Origin: Candidatus Pantoea bituminis
GTDB lineage: Bacteria; Pseudomonadota; Gammaproteobacteria; Enterobacterales; Enterobacteriaceae
Direction of reading: 5' to 3'
Assembly (NCBI RefSeq): GCF_018842675.1
Contig: NZ_JAGTWO010000001.1
Coordinates: 290,080-354,079, forward strand
DNA length: 64,000 bases
A program made the translations under genes and the position numbers. The notes below the pieces were generated by a model. It saw only the letters and a program-made list of their open reading frames with translations. It did no database searches and had not been told where the DNA came from. How positions within the stretch are numbered: the stretch's first letter is position 1; every line of letters begins with the position of its first letter. This document shows positions 1-9,397 of the stretch, in pieces.

Positions 1-203
1 TTGCACGCCTGTGTCTCTCATCAATATAAACTCAGATGGGCAACTATTGTGAAATCAATCTTCGGCATAATTTTCAGGTAATTTATAAAAAAATAAACCA
101 ATGAGAAATAAGATAATCACATGGCATTGAATTATGATGTTAGATCTGTGATACAATCCTGTTTATAAAAAGCCAAATAGCGACTTATAAAAAAGATAAT
201 CTC

Positions 204-553
204 TTAAGATGTGATATCGGGAATGTCGAAGCGATCGCCACGCGTGGTAGGTTGAGAGATAACAATAAACTCAACCGGGTTATTTGAATCGTTTCTGGCC
301 TGATGTTTTGCCTCGGGAGGGATTTCAATTCCCTGCTGGGCTCCGATCGCATGTTTCTCTCCTTCCAGTTCCATTGTCAGGACGCCTTCAAGAACGAAAA
401 AAACTGTCTCGATACAGCGTGATAGTGCCTTTTTTCTTGTGTACCGGCAGGCATTTTCTCATGAATAACGAGCATATCCTGGTGTTTGACCAAATACCAT
501 CCGTCGCACTTATCACCCCAAACGTAGTGCTCTGCATTATCCTTAGAAATCAT
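204..553 (-). CDS. Cupin-domain protein, frameshifted as sequenced
   Basis: Small single-domain cupin of about 116 residues once one base is restored. The N-terminal half (ISKDNAEHYVWGDKCDGW, then RHYH metal-ligand region, RQFF) is in one frame. The C-terminal half (MELEGEKHAIGAQQGIEIPP, then AKHQARN and VEFIVIS) is in the next frame and ends at the stop at 204-206. The break is at the A7 run 397-403 (T7 on the coding strand). One extra T gives RQFFFVLEGVLTMELEG, the usual cupin strand order, and a length divisible by three. The start at 553 has GAGGTG five bases upstream. Cupins of this size bind a metal through the His cluster and act as sugar or small-molecule enzymes or binding proteins; the substrate cannot be told. 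Confidence 0.7.
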
Positions 554-691
554 ATTCACCTCAATTATGTCGAATTTTTATTTCACAAAATCAGTGTTTG
601 CGCTAAACATCGAAAGCCTGAACGTCCCCGCATTACTAAGAGTCTTTCTTCAACGTTTAACCGAAACAGCAAAATCCTTGTTCTTAAGCGC

Positions 692-1309
692 TTACGCTGG
701 CCAGGCCTGCATAGCAGCCTGAACGACCAAATCGAGTTCGGCGCGTTCTGCACCATCCACCGCAGCAACCGAAAGCCCTTGTAGGACCGTTGCATAAAAG
801 CGGGCGAGCGCAGCCGAATCAACAGTAGGCGGCAGTAATCCCGCCTCCACGTCGCACAATATACGTTGCTCCAGCGCCTCGCGTAGTTCCGCTCTCATCG
901 TGCGCAACTCCGCTGCGATATCCGCGTTTTCTACGCCAACCATGAGCATTCCGCTGGAAATCATACAACCAACCGGTTTGCCCGGCTGCGTCACCGCTTT
1001 AACGCCGAACGCCAAAACGTTTTGTACCGCTGAACGGGCAGAAGGCATCGCCGCGATCTCCTCTACGGTTAGATTGCCCGCGGCATAAAGCCGCAGAGCA
1101 CTTCGATAGAGACCAGCCTTGCTGCCAAATGCATGGTAAAGACTGGGCGGCGCTATGCCGATCGCCTGACACAAATCGGTTATCGACACGCCTTCATAGC
1201 CATGCCGCCAGAAGAGATTCAAAGCAATGCTGAGCGCGTCGTCCCGGTCAAACGTGGACTTGCGCCCAGGGGATTTAGAATCAGCTGTGGGAGAGGTATT
1301 CGTTGTCAT
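692..1309 (-). CDS. TetR/AcrR-family transcriptional regulator
   Basis: TetR-family repressor of about 205 residues from the ATG at 1309. The N-terminal helix-turn-helix is clear (residues about 20-65: ALSIALNLFWRHGYEGVSI, then IGIAPPSLYHAFGSKAGLY). The rest is an all-helical ligand domain resembling the TetR_C group of regulators that control short-chain dehydrogenases. It is divergent from the SDR and hydrolase genes. The intergenic space holds a perfect inverted repeat at 1350-1373, so it probably represses both itself and the SDR operon. The ligand is unknown; an electrophile or aldehyde-type effector would fit the neighbours but is inference. Confidence 0.85.
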   Translation of the reverse strand: MTTNTSPTADSKSPGRKSTFDRDDALSIALNLFWRHGYEGVSITDLCQAIGIAPPSLYHAFGSKAGLYRSALRLYAAGNLTVEEIAAMPSARSAVQNVLAFGVKAVTQPGKPVGCMISSGMLMVGVENADIAAELRTMRAELREALEQRILCDVEAGLLPPTVDSAALARFYATVLQGLSVAAVDGAERAELDLVVQAAMQAWPA

Positions 1310-1349
1310 TTGCGCATTATATCTGCTTGACACCTCTGCGCAAGAAAGT

Positions 1350-1373
1350 ATTGTTTATCGATCACTAAACAAT
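1350..1373. promoter_or_regulatory. Candidate TetR operator (perfect inverted repeat)
   Basis: The sequence shows ATTGTTTA, an 8-base spacer, then TAAACAAT: perfect 8-bp arms centred between the divergent TetR gene (start 1309) and SDR gene (start 1423). Position and symmetry are typical of an autoregulatory TetR operator covering both promoters. Binding by the neighbouring TetR protein is inferred. Confidence 0.65.
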
Positions 1374-1422
1374 AAGGGCGCCTCAGTACCCGCGCCACAT
1401 TTTGAAAAAGGATGAAGATTTT

Positions 1423-2133
1423 ATGATGAATGATCAGCAGGTTGTGATTATTGGCGGCTCAGAAGGGATTGGTCTTGCCGTCGCTAAAGCCGCCACCGCA
1501 CTTGGCGCACGCGTGCTAGCCGTCGCAAGGACAAGGGAAAAACTCGAGGCCGCACAAAGAGCTGTGAATGGGCTGGAAATCCAGGTCGCTGACATCAACA
1601 ACACAGAATCCCTTCAGGGACTCTTTGCTCAGCTCCCTTTTGTCGATCACGTTTATATTGCTGCGGGTAGCACCAAAGTAGGCAGTCCACTTGAAGCTGA
1701 AATCGGTGATTTTCGACATAAGTTTGATGAACGTCTTTGGGGCTCCGTTGAGGTGGTGCGTGCTGCGCATGGTCTTATGCGGCCTAGTGGATCATTTACA
1801 TTTACCGGTGGGCTCTCATCAGACCGCCCCGTCAACGGCGCATGGGTATCTGGCATTGCCACAATGGCAACTGAACAATTGGCGCGCGTGCTGGCGCTGG
1901 AACTCGCTCCCCTTCGCTTTAACGCCGTTGCACCCGGTTATACGGACACGCCAATGTGGGACGCTATTTTCCCAGAACTCGGCGTGCGAGTACTCGATGA
2001 GGTCGCAAAGAAAAATCCTGTTCCTCGTCTGGTAACTGCTGATGAAGTGGCGCAGGCGGTGTTGCTCCTTATGCAGAACAAAGCCATCACCGGTGAAACC
2101 ATTCATGTGGATTGCGGAGCCCGCCTGGTCTGA
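1423..2133 (+). CDS. SDR-family oxidoreductase lacking the YxxxK motif
   Basis: Short-chain dehydrogenase/reductase fold of about 236 residues. It has a Rossmann motif (VVIIGGSEGIGLAVAKAA), an Arg-containing NADP-type region (AVARTREKLE), NNAG replaced by AAGS, and the C-terminal VAPGYTDTPMW and ITGETIHVDCG segments. The catalytic Tyr/Lys pair is not visible: where YxxxK is expected the protein reads GAWVSGIATMATEQLAR. This matches an atypical SDR subgroup, so the reaction is uncertain. The start at 1423 follows AAGGATGAAG. An alpha/beta hydrolase follows 68 bases later on the same strand, suggesting one operon under the divergent TetR. Confidence 0.8.
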   Translation: MMNDQQVVIIGGSEGIGLAVAKAATALGARVLAVARTREKLEAAQRAVNGLEIQVADINNTESLQGLFAQLPFVDHVYIAAGSTKVGSPLEAEIGDFRHKFDERLWGSVEVVRAAHGLMRPSGSFTFTGGLSSDRPVNGAWVSGIATMATEQLARVLALELAPLRFNAVAPGYTDTPMWDAIFPELGVRVLDEVAKKNPVPRLVTADEVAQAVLLLMQNKAITGETIHVDCGARLV

Positions 2134-2201
2134 TCCCTCTAAAAGCCATCAATGCTTTAAGCCATGCCGATAGATTTCGCTGAATGGAAGGAGAAGACAG
2201 C

Positions 2202-3047
2202 ATGAATATTGAGAGTTTCGAACACCGTAGGGTAGTAGCTGGCGACATTAACATTCATGCCGTGATTGGCGGTAGTGGATCGCCACTTGTGCTGATTCAC
2301 GGTTTTCCGCAAACGTGGTGGGAATGGCGTCACATGATGCCGCAACTTGCTAAACGGCACACTGTCGTGGCCGTTGATCTTCGCGGAGCCGGGCATTCTG
2401 AGAAACCTCAGGGCGGATATGACAAGCACAGCATGGCCAGTGATGTTCACGCCGTTATGACAACATTGGGTTTTACGAAATATGCAGTCTGCGGTCATGA
2501 TATTGGGGCGATGACGGCTTTGGCGCTTGCCCTGACGCAGCGGGATGCCGTTACGCACCTGACCGTGTTGGATGCATCTCAACCTGGCTGGAGCCGTTGG
2601 GTGCAAAACTCGCATGAGCAAAAGGTCTGGCATTTCGCCTTCCACATGAAACGTGATTTGCCAGAGTTATTGATACAAGGCCGTGAGCGGGAGTATGTCT
2701 CTGCCTTTATCTACGATCGGGCGTTTGATCATGGCGCGCATTCGGTTGATGAAATAGACACATTTGCGCGCGCGCTGGCACAGCCGGGAAACCTGAGAGG
2801 CGGTCTGGAATGGTACCGCGCCTTTCCGCGCGATCACGAGAATGCCCTTGTCTGGAAAGAAGAGCGGCTCTCCATTCCTGTGCTGGCGCTTGGGGGCGAG
2901 CATTCGTACGGTTCTCTGATTGTGCCAATGCTGGAGGAGTTCGCATCCAACGTGCGCGGTGGCAGCGTTTCAGGCTGCGGCCACTGGCTACCGGAAGAAC
3001 AACCTGATGAAGTGGCAAAGCAGGTAATGCAGCTTTTGTCCGCGTAA
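2202..3047 (+). CDS. Alpha/beta hydrolase, epoxide-hydrolase-like
   Basis: Alpha/beta-hydrolase of 281 residues. The oxyanion motif HGFPQTWWEW is near residue 34. The nucleophile elbow is GHDIGAM, an Asp nucleophile as in epoxide hydrolases and haloalkane dehalogenases rather than the Ser of esterases. A cap domain follows, and the catalytic His lies in GCGHWLPEEQP near the C terminus. The start at 2202 has AAGGAG eight bases upstream; the in-frame ATG at 2184 precedes that site and is less likely. It is co-directional with the SDR gene, so hydrolysis of an epoxide or activated ester plus redox handling is a plausible joint role. Substrate unknown. Confidence 0.83.
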   Translation: MNIESFEHRRVVAGDINIHAVIGGSGSPLVLIHGFPQTWWEWRHMMPQLAKRHTVVAVDLRGAGHSEKPQGGYDKHSMASDVHAVMTTLGFTKYAVCGHDIGAMTALALALTQRDAVTHLTVLDASQPGWSRWVQNSHEQKVWHFAFHMKRDLPELLIQGREREYVSAFIYDRAFDHGAHSVDEIDTFARALAQPGNLRGGLEWYRAFPRDHENALVWKEERLSIPVLALGGEHSYGSLIVPMLEEFASNVRGGSVSGCGHWLPEEQPDEVAKQVMQLLSA

Positions 3048-3075
3048 TAGAGTGATGGCGCCGAACAGGTCGCCG

Positions 3076-3294
3076 TCATCCCTTCTTGTCGCCGGTTGCG
3101 GCCAGCCGCCAAATTCGCTCCCGAATCACCGTTTTCTCATGTTCATTCGTTTCAGCTTCTATTTCCCCAAACAAACCCCAGATTTCTTCTTCCAGTTTAT
3201 TGCTCTCCTCATTGGACTTACTGGTTTTATCGACATGCTGAATCGAAAACCCATTACAGGGCATCACGACTACTGCATCATGCTTGATCATCAT
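3076..3294 (-). CDS. Small hypothetical protein
   Basis: A 72-residue open frame from the ATG at 3294, chosen because GGGGAG lies five bases upstream. The protein is charged (SNEESNKLEEEIWGLFGEIE, then EKTVIRERIWRL) and looks mostly helical in its second half, with a hydrophobic first strand (AVVVMPCNGFS). No family was recognised. It converges on the alpha/beta hydrolase gene. The good ribosome site and protein-like composition support a real gene. Confidence 0.5.
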   Translation of the reverse strand: MMIKHDAVVVMPCNGFSIQHVDKTSKSNEESNKLEEEIWGLFGEIEAETNEHEKTVIRERIWRLAATGDKKG

Positions 3295-3522
3295 CACTCC
3301 CCTGATGCCGGTCATCGGCCACGCCAGATGCATACACCGTTAATCCCGGACATCATCAGATGTCTCAAGGTTAGTCACCGCAGGGAATCCAACAAGCGTA
3401 AGCGCAAAGAATATCTGTGTCTGTTTTTGATATTTATCCATTGAGAAGGTAATGGCTTAATACCAGCCAGGTGAGGTGGAAGAGATGCTCTCTTGATGTT
3501 ACCTGCCAGTGCTCGGGAACAG

Positions 3523-3984
3523 TCAATCCTGGCCTAATAACAGCGGGCGATCCTGAATAACTGTCTTCATCACCAACGTGGAAGTTAAACGTTGCACTCC
3601 CGCCATACCTGACAGCTTTTCATCATAAAGTTGCTGGAACGCCGGTAAGTCTCGCGTGGTGACGTGTAACAGATAGTCGGGATCGCCAAACAGACGTTGC
3701 GCCAGCGTAATCTGCGGTACCTGTTTAACGGCTTCCTCAAAAGCGTTTACAGCTTGCCGGTCGCCATCCCGTAATGTCACGAAGACAAGGGCTGTAAAGT
3801 TGTATCCCAGAGCGCCGGGATCAAGCTGCGCATGATATCCCCGTATTACGCCACTTTGCTCCAGCGCTTTAACTCTTCGATGGCAGGGCGACAAGCTGAG
3901 CCCTACTCGTTCTGCAAGCTCAGTTATAGATAATCGACCATCACTTTGCAGCGCGGCAAGAATATTGCGATCAATGCGGTCCAT
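3523..3984 (-). CDS. Lrp/AsnC-family transcriptional regulator
   Basis: Lrp/AsnC regulator of about 153 residues from MDRIDRNILAALQSDGRLS. The N-terminal winged helix-turn-helix (ITELAERVGLSLSPCHRRVK) is followed by the RAM ligand domain (LGYNFTALVFVTLRD, then GDPDYLLHVTTRDL). The length is normal for the family. It is divergent from a LysE-type exporter and panB, the usual layout in which an Lrp protein senses an amino acid and induces its exporter. Specific effector unknown; a branched-chain amino acid would fit the linked panB. Confidence 0.9.
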   Translation of the reverse strand: MDRIDRNILAALQSDGRLSITELAERVGLSLSPCHRRVKALEQSGVIRGYHAQLDPGALGYNFTALVFVTLRDGDRQAVNAFEEAVKQVPQITLAQRLFGDPDYLLHVTTRDLPAFQQLYDEKLSGMAGVQRLTSTLVMKTVIQDRPLLLGQD

Positions 3985-4170
3985 TTGGAAAGATCTACCT
4001 TTAGCGAAGGTTTTATGCATAAACATTGGAAGCACATTTTAATCAAGTAAGGATATTCTTTCCAGCAACGGTGTTTAGCCATTAGGTAGGGAAATGTTCA
4101 TCATCACGCTACAAAATAAGCCTCCATTTCATTGCATCATGCGGACGATAAAAATGCATGAGGTGCAGAC

Positions 4171-4785
4171 ATGGCGGTAAGTTTATTTGCAGCCTTTTGG
4201 GGTGTTTCGATCTTATTTGTTATCACGCCCGGCGCGGATTGGGCCTATGCCATATCGGCGGGAATACGGGGTCGTGTTGTTCTCCCCGCTATTGCCGGAT
4301 TACTAAGTGGTCACCTGCTCGCAACGCTGATTGTGGCAACGGGCGTCGGCGCACTGGTCACCAACGTGCCGATCATCATGACAGTATTAACATTGGCTGG
4401 TGCCGGTTATCTGTTCTGGTTGGGTATCGGCATGATAAAACACCCTTCGGTACCGACATCCAGTGAAACGAAAGAGGTCGGGACAGGGTCGAATTGGGCC
4501 TGGAAAGGACTATTTATCAGTGGGTTAAATCCCAAAGTCTTTTTGCTTTTTCTGGCTTTATTGCCGCAATTTACCGATCCGGAGAGCAATTGGTCGCTGT
4601 CGCTCCAGATGATCGCTTTGGGAATGGTGCACGTTTTTAACTGCGCGGTAGTCTATTTGATTGTAGCCTGGGGTTCCCGGCGAGTGTTACAGACCCGCCC
4701 TAAAGCAGCACAGCGTGTGAGCCAGATTTCCGGCGCCCTGATGATCCTCATCGCGGCGTTTTTAATTACCGAATCGTTCATGTGA
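4171..4785 (+). CDS. LysE/RhtB-family amino-acid exporter
   Basis: Inner-membrane exporter of 204 residues with about six hydrophobic segments. The family signature is at the N terminus: FAAFWGVSILFVITPGADW, the PGxxxxx turn after TM1. NPKVFLLFLALLPQF in the middle matches the NPKxxLFF motif of LysE/RhtB/LeuE proteins. GAGGTG lies upstream of the ATG at 4171. It is followed nine bases later by panB, so the two are probably co-transcribed under the divergent Lrp regulator. The substrate is probably a neutral amino acid or homoserine-like compound; the sequence does not settle which. Confidence 0.9.
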   Translation: MAVSLFAAFWGVSILFVITPGADWAYAISAGIRGRVVLPAIAGLLSGHLLATLIVATGVGALVTNVPIIMTVLTLAGAGYLFWLGIGMIKHPSVPTSSETKEVGTGSNWAWKGLFISGLNPKVFLLFLALLPQFTDPESNWSLSLQMIALGMVHVFNCAVVYLIVAWGSRRVLQTRPKAAQRVSQISGALMILIAAFLITESFM

Positions 4786-4794
4786 GAAAATAAA

Positions 4795-5601
4795 ATGCCC
4801 GGTATCACCCTTACGCATCTGCAAAAAATGAAAGTGAGTGGCGAGAAAATCGCCATGCTGACGTGTTATGACGCTACCTTTGCCCATGAGGCCAGCCATG
4901 CTGGCGTAGACATGCTGCTTATCGGCGATACCCTCGGCATGATCCTTCAGGGTCATGACAGCACCCTGCCCGTCACGCTTGAAGATATGGTGTACCACAC
5001 TGCCAGCGTGAAGCGCGGTAACGCCGGAAGTTTTATCATTGCCGATCTCTCTTTCATGACTTATTCCAATCCTGAGCAAGCGCTTTATAGTTCAGGGCAA
5101 TTGATGCAGGCGGGTGCGCAGATGGTGAAATTAGAAGGCGGAGAATGGTTGTGCGATTCGGTGCGTCAGTTGACGCGCAACGGCGTACCTGTGTGTGCTC
5201 ACATTGGGCTAACGCCACAATCGGTAAATATGTTCGGTGGATTTAAAGTGCAGGGACGTGGACAACAACAAGCACAAGCATTGATTGATGCCGCCATAAA
5301 ACTGGAAGCGGCAGGTGCGGCGATGATCTTGGTTGAGGCCGTTCCATCCTCGGTGGGTAAAGCGCTGAGCGAGTCAGTAACAGTCCCTGTGATCGGGATT
5401 GGCGCGGGTGTTGATACCGATGGTCAGGTTCTTGTCCTGCACGATATGCTGGGTCTGAGCCAGGGTGGCAAGGTACCTAAGTTTGTGCGCAACTTTATGG
5501 TGGGACAGGAAAGCATTCAAGCGGCGCTGAAGAGTTATGTAGCAGCAGTGAAGGAAGGGTCGTTTCCCGCATCTGAACATGCTTATGCAGAACAGGTTTA
5601 A
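4795..5601 (+). CDS. panB: 3-methyl-2-oxobutanoate hydroxymethyltransferase
   Basis: Ketopantoate hydroxymethyltransferase (268 residues) uses methylene-tetrahydrofolate and 2-oxoisovalerate to make ketopantoate, the first step of pantothenate synthesis. Family blocks are intact: [82 protein letters not shown] and [12 protein letters not shown]. The Mg-binding Asp and catalytic Glu positions of the TIM barrel are present. It sits alone, without panC or panD, directly after a LysE exporter. It is probably a paralogue of the chromosomal panB, linked to branched-chain keto-acid handling. Family certain, pathway role inferred. Confidence 0.93.
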   Translation: MPGITLTHLQKMKVSGEKIAMLTCYDATFAHEASHAGVDMLLIGDTLGMILQGHDSTLPVTLEDMVYHTASVKRGNAGSFIIADLSFMTYSNPEQALYSSGQLMQAGAQMVKLEGGEWLCDSVRQLTRNGVPVCAHIGLTPQSVNMFGGFKVQGRGQQQAQALIDAAIKLEAAGAAMILVEAVPSSVGKALSESVTVPVIGIGAGVDTDGQVLVLHDMLGLSQGGKVPKFVRNFMVGQESIQAALKSYVAAVKEGSFPASEHAYAEQV

Positions 5602-5829
5602 GGGATAAGTTCAGTGAGAACTTTAATTCAAAGAGAGCGGCATCGGCATAAAAAGTTATCGTAAAACTTCTCTTGCTTATCTGCGCGATGAGGATCTCAC
5701 TCTCGCGTCAATGCCAAGTCGTTCAGATAGCGCTAATCAGACATGCCATGAGCTTGGTCTAAAGCGCGAAGCTGGTGCTGCTCGAATAACCTTGGCGTTG
5801 CGACAGGCTCTAATGACCTGTCCTGTTTT

Positions 5830-6184
5830 ATCAAAATAGTTGTAATGGCCTACCCCAGTGCGCTCATTCAGAAACAGCGCGGTTCCCGATATGGCGAACG
5901 GCGTACCTAACTGCACAATCATAGCTGCGTTCCCGACATCGGTATAGGTCATACCCAGGAACAACAGCGAAAAATGCATCAGGCCAACACTCAGCGCCAG
6001 TTTGAGTAGCAGCGGCAGTTGTCTGCGTTTGATCCGGATAAACGGTATCAGTATAAGAACGCAGTGTGGTAAGAAATAAAGTGAACATCTCATTGACGCC
6101 CCCTTTGATCACCACGGCATTAAAAGCCCATGCGGCAAGAATGGCGAACACGAGCAGCAGATATCTTAACGGAACAATAAGCAT
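5830..6184 (-). pseudogene. EamA/DMT transporter N-terminal remnant
   Basis: Only the first part of a drug/metabolite transporter survives. The first frame gives PLRYLLLVFAILAAWAFNAV then VVIKGGVNEM. After a shift near 6080 the second frame gives LILIPFIRIKRRQLPLLLKL, GLMHFSLLFLGMTYTDVGNA and LFLNERTGV. Similarity then stops; the rest of the first EamA repeat and the whole second one are missing. The break needs a net shift different from the single-base losses seen elsewhere, so this appears to be real decay. It lies immediately downstream of the Glu-type dehydrogenase. Confidence 0.7.
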
Positions 6185-6201
6185 CCAGTTTTAAACGATA
6201 A

Positions 6202-7476
6202 TCAGGGATAAAGGCCACGCTCTTTGCGGGCTGTCAAAATACGCTCACAAGCCACAGCATAGGCGGCGGTTCGCAGCGTGACCTTAAGCGATTGCGCTTT
6301 TAGCCAGACGGATCCCAGCGCCTGCTCCATGATGTTATCGAGGCGCGCATTGATTTCATCCTCGCTCCAGAAGAAGCTGGAAAAATCCTGTACCCACTCG
6401 AAGTAACTTACGGTGACGCCACCCGCGTTACAGATCACATCTGGCACCACCGTAATATCGCGGTCTCGCAGGATGTCATCAGCAGCAGGAAGCGTCGGTC
6501 CATTCGCACCTTCAAGCACCAGGCTGCACATGAGCTTTCTGGCACGTTCAGCGGTGATCTGCCCTTCAAGTGCTGCCGGGATCAGAATGTCACAACCCTG
6601 CTCCCAAAATGCCTCATTGCTGACGGCAGTTGCACCACGGAAATTAGCGATGCTGCCATGCTGCTTTTGCCACTCAATCAGCGCCGGAATAGCGATGCCG
6701 TTGGCGTTAAAGAGCGTAGCGCTGTGATCCTGAACACAGATGACTTTCGCACCCGCTTCAGTAAAAAGCTCAGCAGATACGCTGCCGACGTTGCCGAATC
6801 CCTGAACAGCAACACGGCAATTTTCCAGCGGCAAACCCATGCGTAATGCCATTGCTCTGCCCGTCACGAATACCCCGCGGCCAGTCGCTTTTACTCGCCC
6901 CAGCGAACCGCCAAGATGAATCGGTTTTCCCGTTACGACGCCGGTTGTGGTTGCCCCAACATTCATCGACCAGGTATCCATCATCCACGCCATGACCTGC
7001 GCATTTGTGCCGACATCTGGAGCGGGTATATCCTGCTGCGGACCAATAAGAGAACCGATTTCACTGGTGTATCGGCGCGTCAGCCGCTCCAGTTCTTTAA
7101 CGGATAATTCGCGTGGATCAACGCGAATGCCGCCTTTAGCACCACCAAAGGGAAGATTGAGCGCCGCGCATTTCACTGTCATCCAGGCGGACAGCGCCAT
7201 CACTTCTTCCAGATTGACATCAGGGTGATATCGCACGCCGCCTTTCCCCGGACCGCGTGAGAGATTGTGCTGTACGCGGAACCCCTCAAAATGGCGTACG
7301 CTGCCATCATCCATTTCCAGTGGTATATCGACAATCAATGCTCGCTTGGGATGCCGCAGCGTATCGGCCCAGCGCGACAGCTCGCCCAGATAAGGCAGTA
7401 CGCGCTCAACCTGCGACAAATAGGTTGCCCACGGTGAGTTTACTTCGTCAGAAACATAAGAAAGTGAAGCCATCAT
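6202..7476 (-). CDS. Glu/Leu/Phe/Val dehydrogenase family protein
   Basis: Oxidative deaminase of about 424 residues from [23 protein letters not shown] lies just upstream. Family residues are visible: the catalytic Lys in [14 protein letters not shown], the Asp in [13 protein letters not shown], and the Rossmann domain [15 protein letters not shown] and [12 protein letters not shown]. The enzyme interconverts 2-oxoglutarate and glutamate (or a similar amino acid) with NAD(P). It is the last gene of the minus-strand catabolic cluster, separated from TetR by a hairpin at 7553-7570, so it may also have its own promoter. Recycling the glutamate formed by the aminotransferase is the simplest role (inference). 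Confidence 0.92.
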   Translation of the reverse strand: MMASLSYVSDEVNSPWATYLSQVERVLPYLGELSRWADTLRHPKRALIVDIPLEMDDGSVRHFEGFRVQHNLSRGPGKGGVRYHPDVNLEEVMALSAWMTVKCAALNLPFGGAKGGIRVDPRELSVKELERLTRRYTSEIGSLIGPQQDIPAPDVGTNAQVMAWMMDTWSMNVGATTTGVVTGKPIHLGGSLGRVKATGRGVFVTGRAMALRMGLPLENCRVAVQGFGNVGSVSAELFTEAGAKVICVQDHSATLFNANGIAIPALIEWQKQHGSIANFRGATAVSNEAFWEQGCDILIPAALEGQITAERARKLMCSLVLEGANGPTLPAADDILRDRDITVVPDVICNAGGVTVSYFEWVQDFSSFFWSEDEINARLDNIMEQALGSVWLKAQSLKVTLRTAAYAVACERILTARKERGLYP

Positions 7477-7552
7477 GCCACCTCTTTGGTGCGATTCAGG
7501 GCGCACGAAGCCCTCATCGCCGATGTGATGATAAGAAGAATTTTCAGGAAAA

Positions 7553-7570
7553 TGGCCGCTAACGCGGCCA
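7553..7570 (-). terminator. Hairpin terminator downstream of the TetR gene
   Basis: TGGCCGC, four-base loop, GCGGCCA: a perfect 7-bp GC-rich stem. On the minus strand it is followed by TTTTCC. It lies right after the TetR stop (7574) and before the dehydrogenase start (7476), so it may partly uncouple that gene from the upstream operon. Confidence 0.6.
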
Positions 7571-7573
7571 GGA

Positions 7574-8194
7574 TTATTTCGCTCTATAGGCCTCAACAGA
7601 GAAGTTGTTAGCCATTGCGAAACCGCGCAAACCGCCGACCAGCACTGACAACAACTGTGTGCCAACCTGCTTTTCAGTCAGGCCGACGGTGTCCAGCAAA
7701 TCGAAAATTTCACGCGGGTCAAACAGGATGTTCCAGAGAAACACCGCTTTGTCGCCAATATCCGGCAAATCCATCTCTTTCATGGCTTCGCGCAATGCCG
7801 GACGCAGCGCATTCGCCTGCACCAGCAGATATTCAGCACCTTCCCACAAACGCTCGAGGTATCCACGCCGGTTACGCATTGGCACCATTGCTGCACCGCG
7901 TTCTCGCACTAATTTGATCCAGTAACGGCTGACATTCTCCAGTTGCTGCAAGCCGCTGCCGGTCTGTTTCTGGCTGAATTCAAGCAATAACAGACCCACA
8001 TCATGACGGTAGGTATTCAGCACCTCTTCGACCGAGGTGAACTGCCGATACGCGGTCGCCACCGACACGCCAGCTTCAGCTGCGATTTCTGTCATGCTGA
8101 TCGGCGTTTCCGATCGCTCGAACAGCCTTGCCGCTGCCTGAATCAGGTTTTTACGGTTTCTTTCGGTGTCACTGCGCATGATTTTTCCCGTCAT
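7574..8194 (-). CDS. TetR-family regulator of the hydantoinase-type cluster
   Basis: TetR-family protein of 206 residues. The helix-turn-helix is at residues about 10-55 ([18 protein letters not shown], then [20 protein letters not shown]). The C-terminal helical domain has [16 protein letters not shown] and [18 protein letters not shown]. It is embedded in the minus-strand catabolic operon, 30 bases after the aminotransferase, so it is probably the pathway-specific repressor responding to an intermediate. Its operator is probably upstream of the first gene, in 16055-16555. Confidence 0.88.
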   Translation of the reverse strand: MTGKIMRSDTERNRKNLIQAAARLFERSETPISMTEIAAEAGVSVATAYRQFTSVEEVLNTYRHDVGLLLLEFSQKQTGSGLQQLENVSRYWIKLVRERGAAMVPMRNRRGYLERLWEGAEYLLVQANALRPALREAMKEMDLPDIGDKAVFLWNILFDPREIFDLLDTVGLTEKQVGTQLLSVLVGGLRGFAMANNFSVEAYRAK

Positions 8195-8224
8195 TGTCGA
8201 TCTCTCTTCCAGTAAAACGTACTG

Positions 8225-9376
8225 CTATTTCAGCCCAGCCAAACCGCGTTTCAGACGGCGAACACCTTCACTGATCGCCTCGCTGCTGGCAGCATAAGAG
8301 AGACGTAAATGTCCTTCTCCCGCCGCGCCAAATTCACTGCCCGGCCGTACGGCGATGCCCTGCTCTCGCAGCAGCGAAACCATATCAATTGCCGGAATCG
8401 GCAGCGAGTAAGAAGGGAAGCAGTAAAATGCCCCTTCAGGCTCATTCAGTTTCAGCTCAGGGATCGCCGCCAATCCGTTCATCATCAGCAAACGACGTTC
8501 ACGGTAGATATCATACATACGTTTGACATCATCTTTGCACTCGGTGAGCGCAACCAGCGCCGCGCGCTGCACCGCACTGTTAACGGAACCATTCACGCTG
8601 TTGTGTACGCGTGCCGCTGCCGCAATCATTTCCGCTGGTCCCGCCAGATAGCCCACGCGCCAGCCCGTCATGGCATAGCTTTTGGAAAAAGTTTGGCAGA
8701 AAAGCGTTCGCCCAGTGAAGGCCGGAACCTGAAGCACTGAGGTAAAAGGACGATCGGTAAATACCAGATCACTGTAGGCTTCATCGGCAATAACCAGCGT
8801 ATCATGACGATTCACCAGTGCGCCGAGCGCTTCTATCTCTTCACGGCTGTGAACAATACCGGTTGGGTTGCCAGGATTACAGAAGACAAACAATTTTGCC
8901 CCTTCCAGCGTCTGATCAAGACGGGTTAAATCCCAGTGCAGATCGGCACGACACGGCATCGGTATACAAATCCCACCCGCCATATTCACCAGATCGGCGT
9001 ACAACGAATAAGTCGGATCTGGAATGACCACACGATCGCCGGGGTTCACGATCGAGAGGATTGCTGCCGCCAGTCCCGCCGTTCCGCCATGCGTCACCAA
9101 AATTTCACCGGCCTTGACCGAATTGCCACTTTGCGCCGATACATCCTCAGCCAGTGCCTGACACAGCGCGTTGTCACCCAGTAGCGGTGCGTAATGAGTG
9201 TATCCGCTTTGCAATGCATCCACCGCAGCCTGAATAATGCGCGGCGGCGTGTCAAAATCGGGCTCGCCCATGGCCAACGAGACCATGTCGGCATTCGAGA
9301 CGGGTTGTTGCACGCGCAGCGATGTGCGTTCGATGCGCAGCACTGCCTCAGCGGCTTTAAATGATTTGGAAGACAT
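8225..9376 (-). CDS. Class I/II PLP-dependent aminotransferase
   Basis: Fold-type I aminotransferase of 383 residues. Motifs include MVSLAMGEPDFDTPP near the N terminus, the cofactor region FVFCNPGNPTG, the PLP Asp in VIADEAYSDLVF, and the Schiff-base Lys in CQTFSKSYAMTGWRVGYL. The substrate-carboxylate Arg lies in EGHLRLSYAAS near the end. It resembles the aspartate/aromatic-type subgroup I-gamma. It lies between an SDR and TetR in a tight operon. Transamination of an amino acid released by the upstream HyuA/HyuB lactam hydrolase, with glutamate recycled by the terminal dehydrogenase, is the likely role (inference). Confidence 0.92.
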   Translation of the reverse strand: MSSKSFKAAEAVLRIERTSLRVQQPVSNADMVSLAMGEPDFDTPPRIIQAAVDALQSGYTHYAPLLGDNALCQALAEDVSAQSGNSVKAGEILVTHGGTAGLAAAILSIVNPGDRVVIPDPTYSLYADLVNMAGGICIPMPCRADLHWDLTRLDQTLEGAKLFVFCNPGNPTGIVHSREEIEALGALVNRHDTLVIADEAYSDLVFTDRPFTSVLQVPAFTGRTLFCQTFSKSYAMTGWRVGYLAGPAEMIAAAARVHNSVNGSVNSAVQRAALVALTECKDDVKRMYDIYRERRLLMMNGLAAIPELKLNEPEGAFYCFPSYSLPIPAIDMVSLLREQGIAVRPGSEFGAAGEGHLRLSYAASSEAISEGVRRLKRGLAGLK

Positions 9377-9397
9377 AGTTTACCTTTCTTGTAGGAT

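Noticed and set aside
284..784. Plus-strand 166-codon open frame
   Set aside because: It is antisense to the cupin and TetR genes, has no ribosome site and its product is not protein-like.
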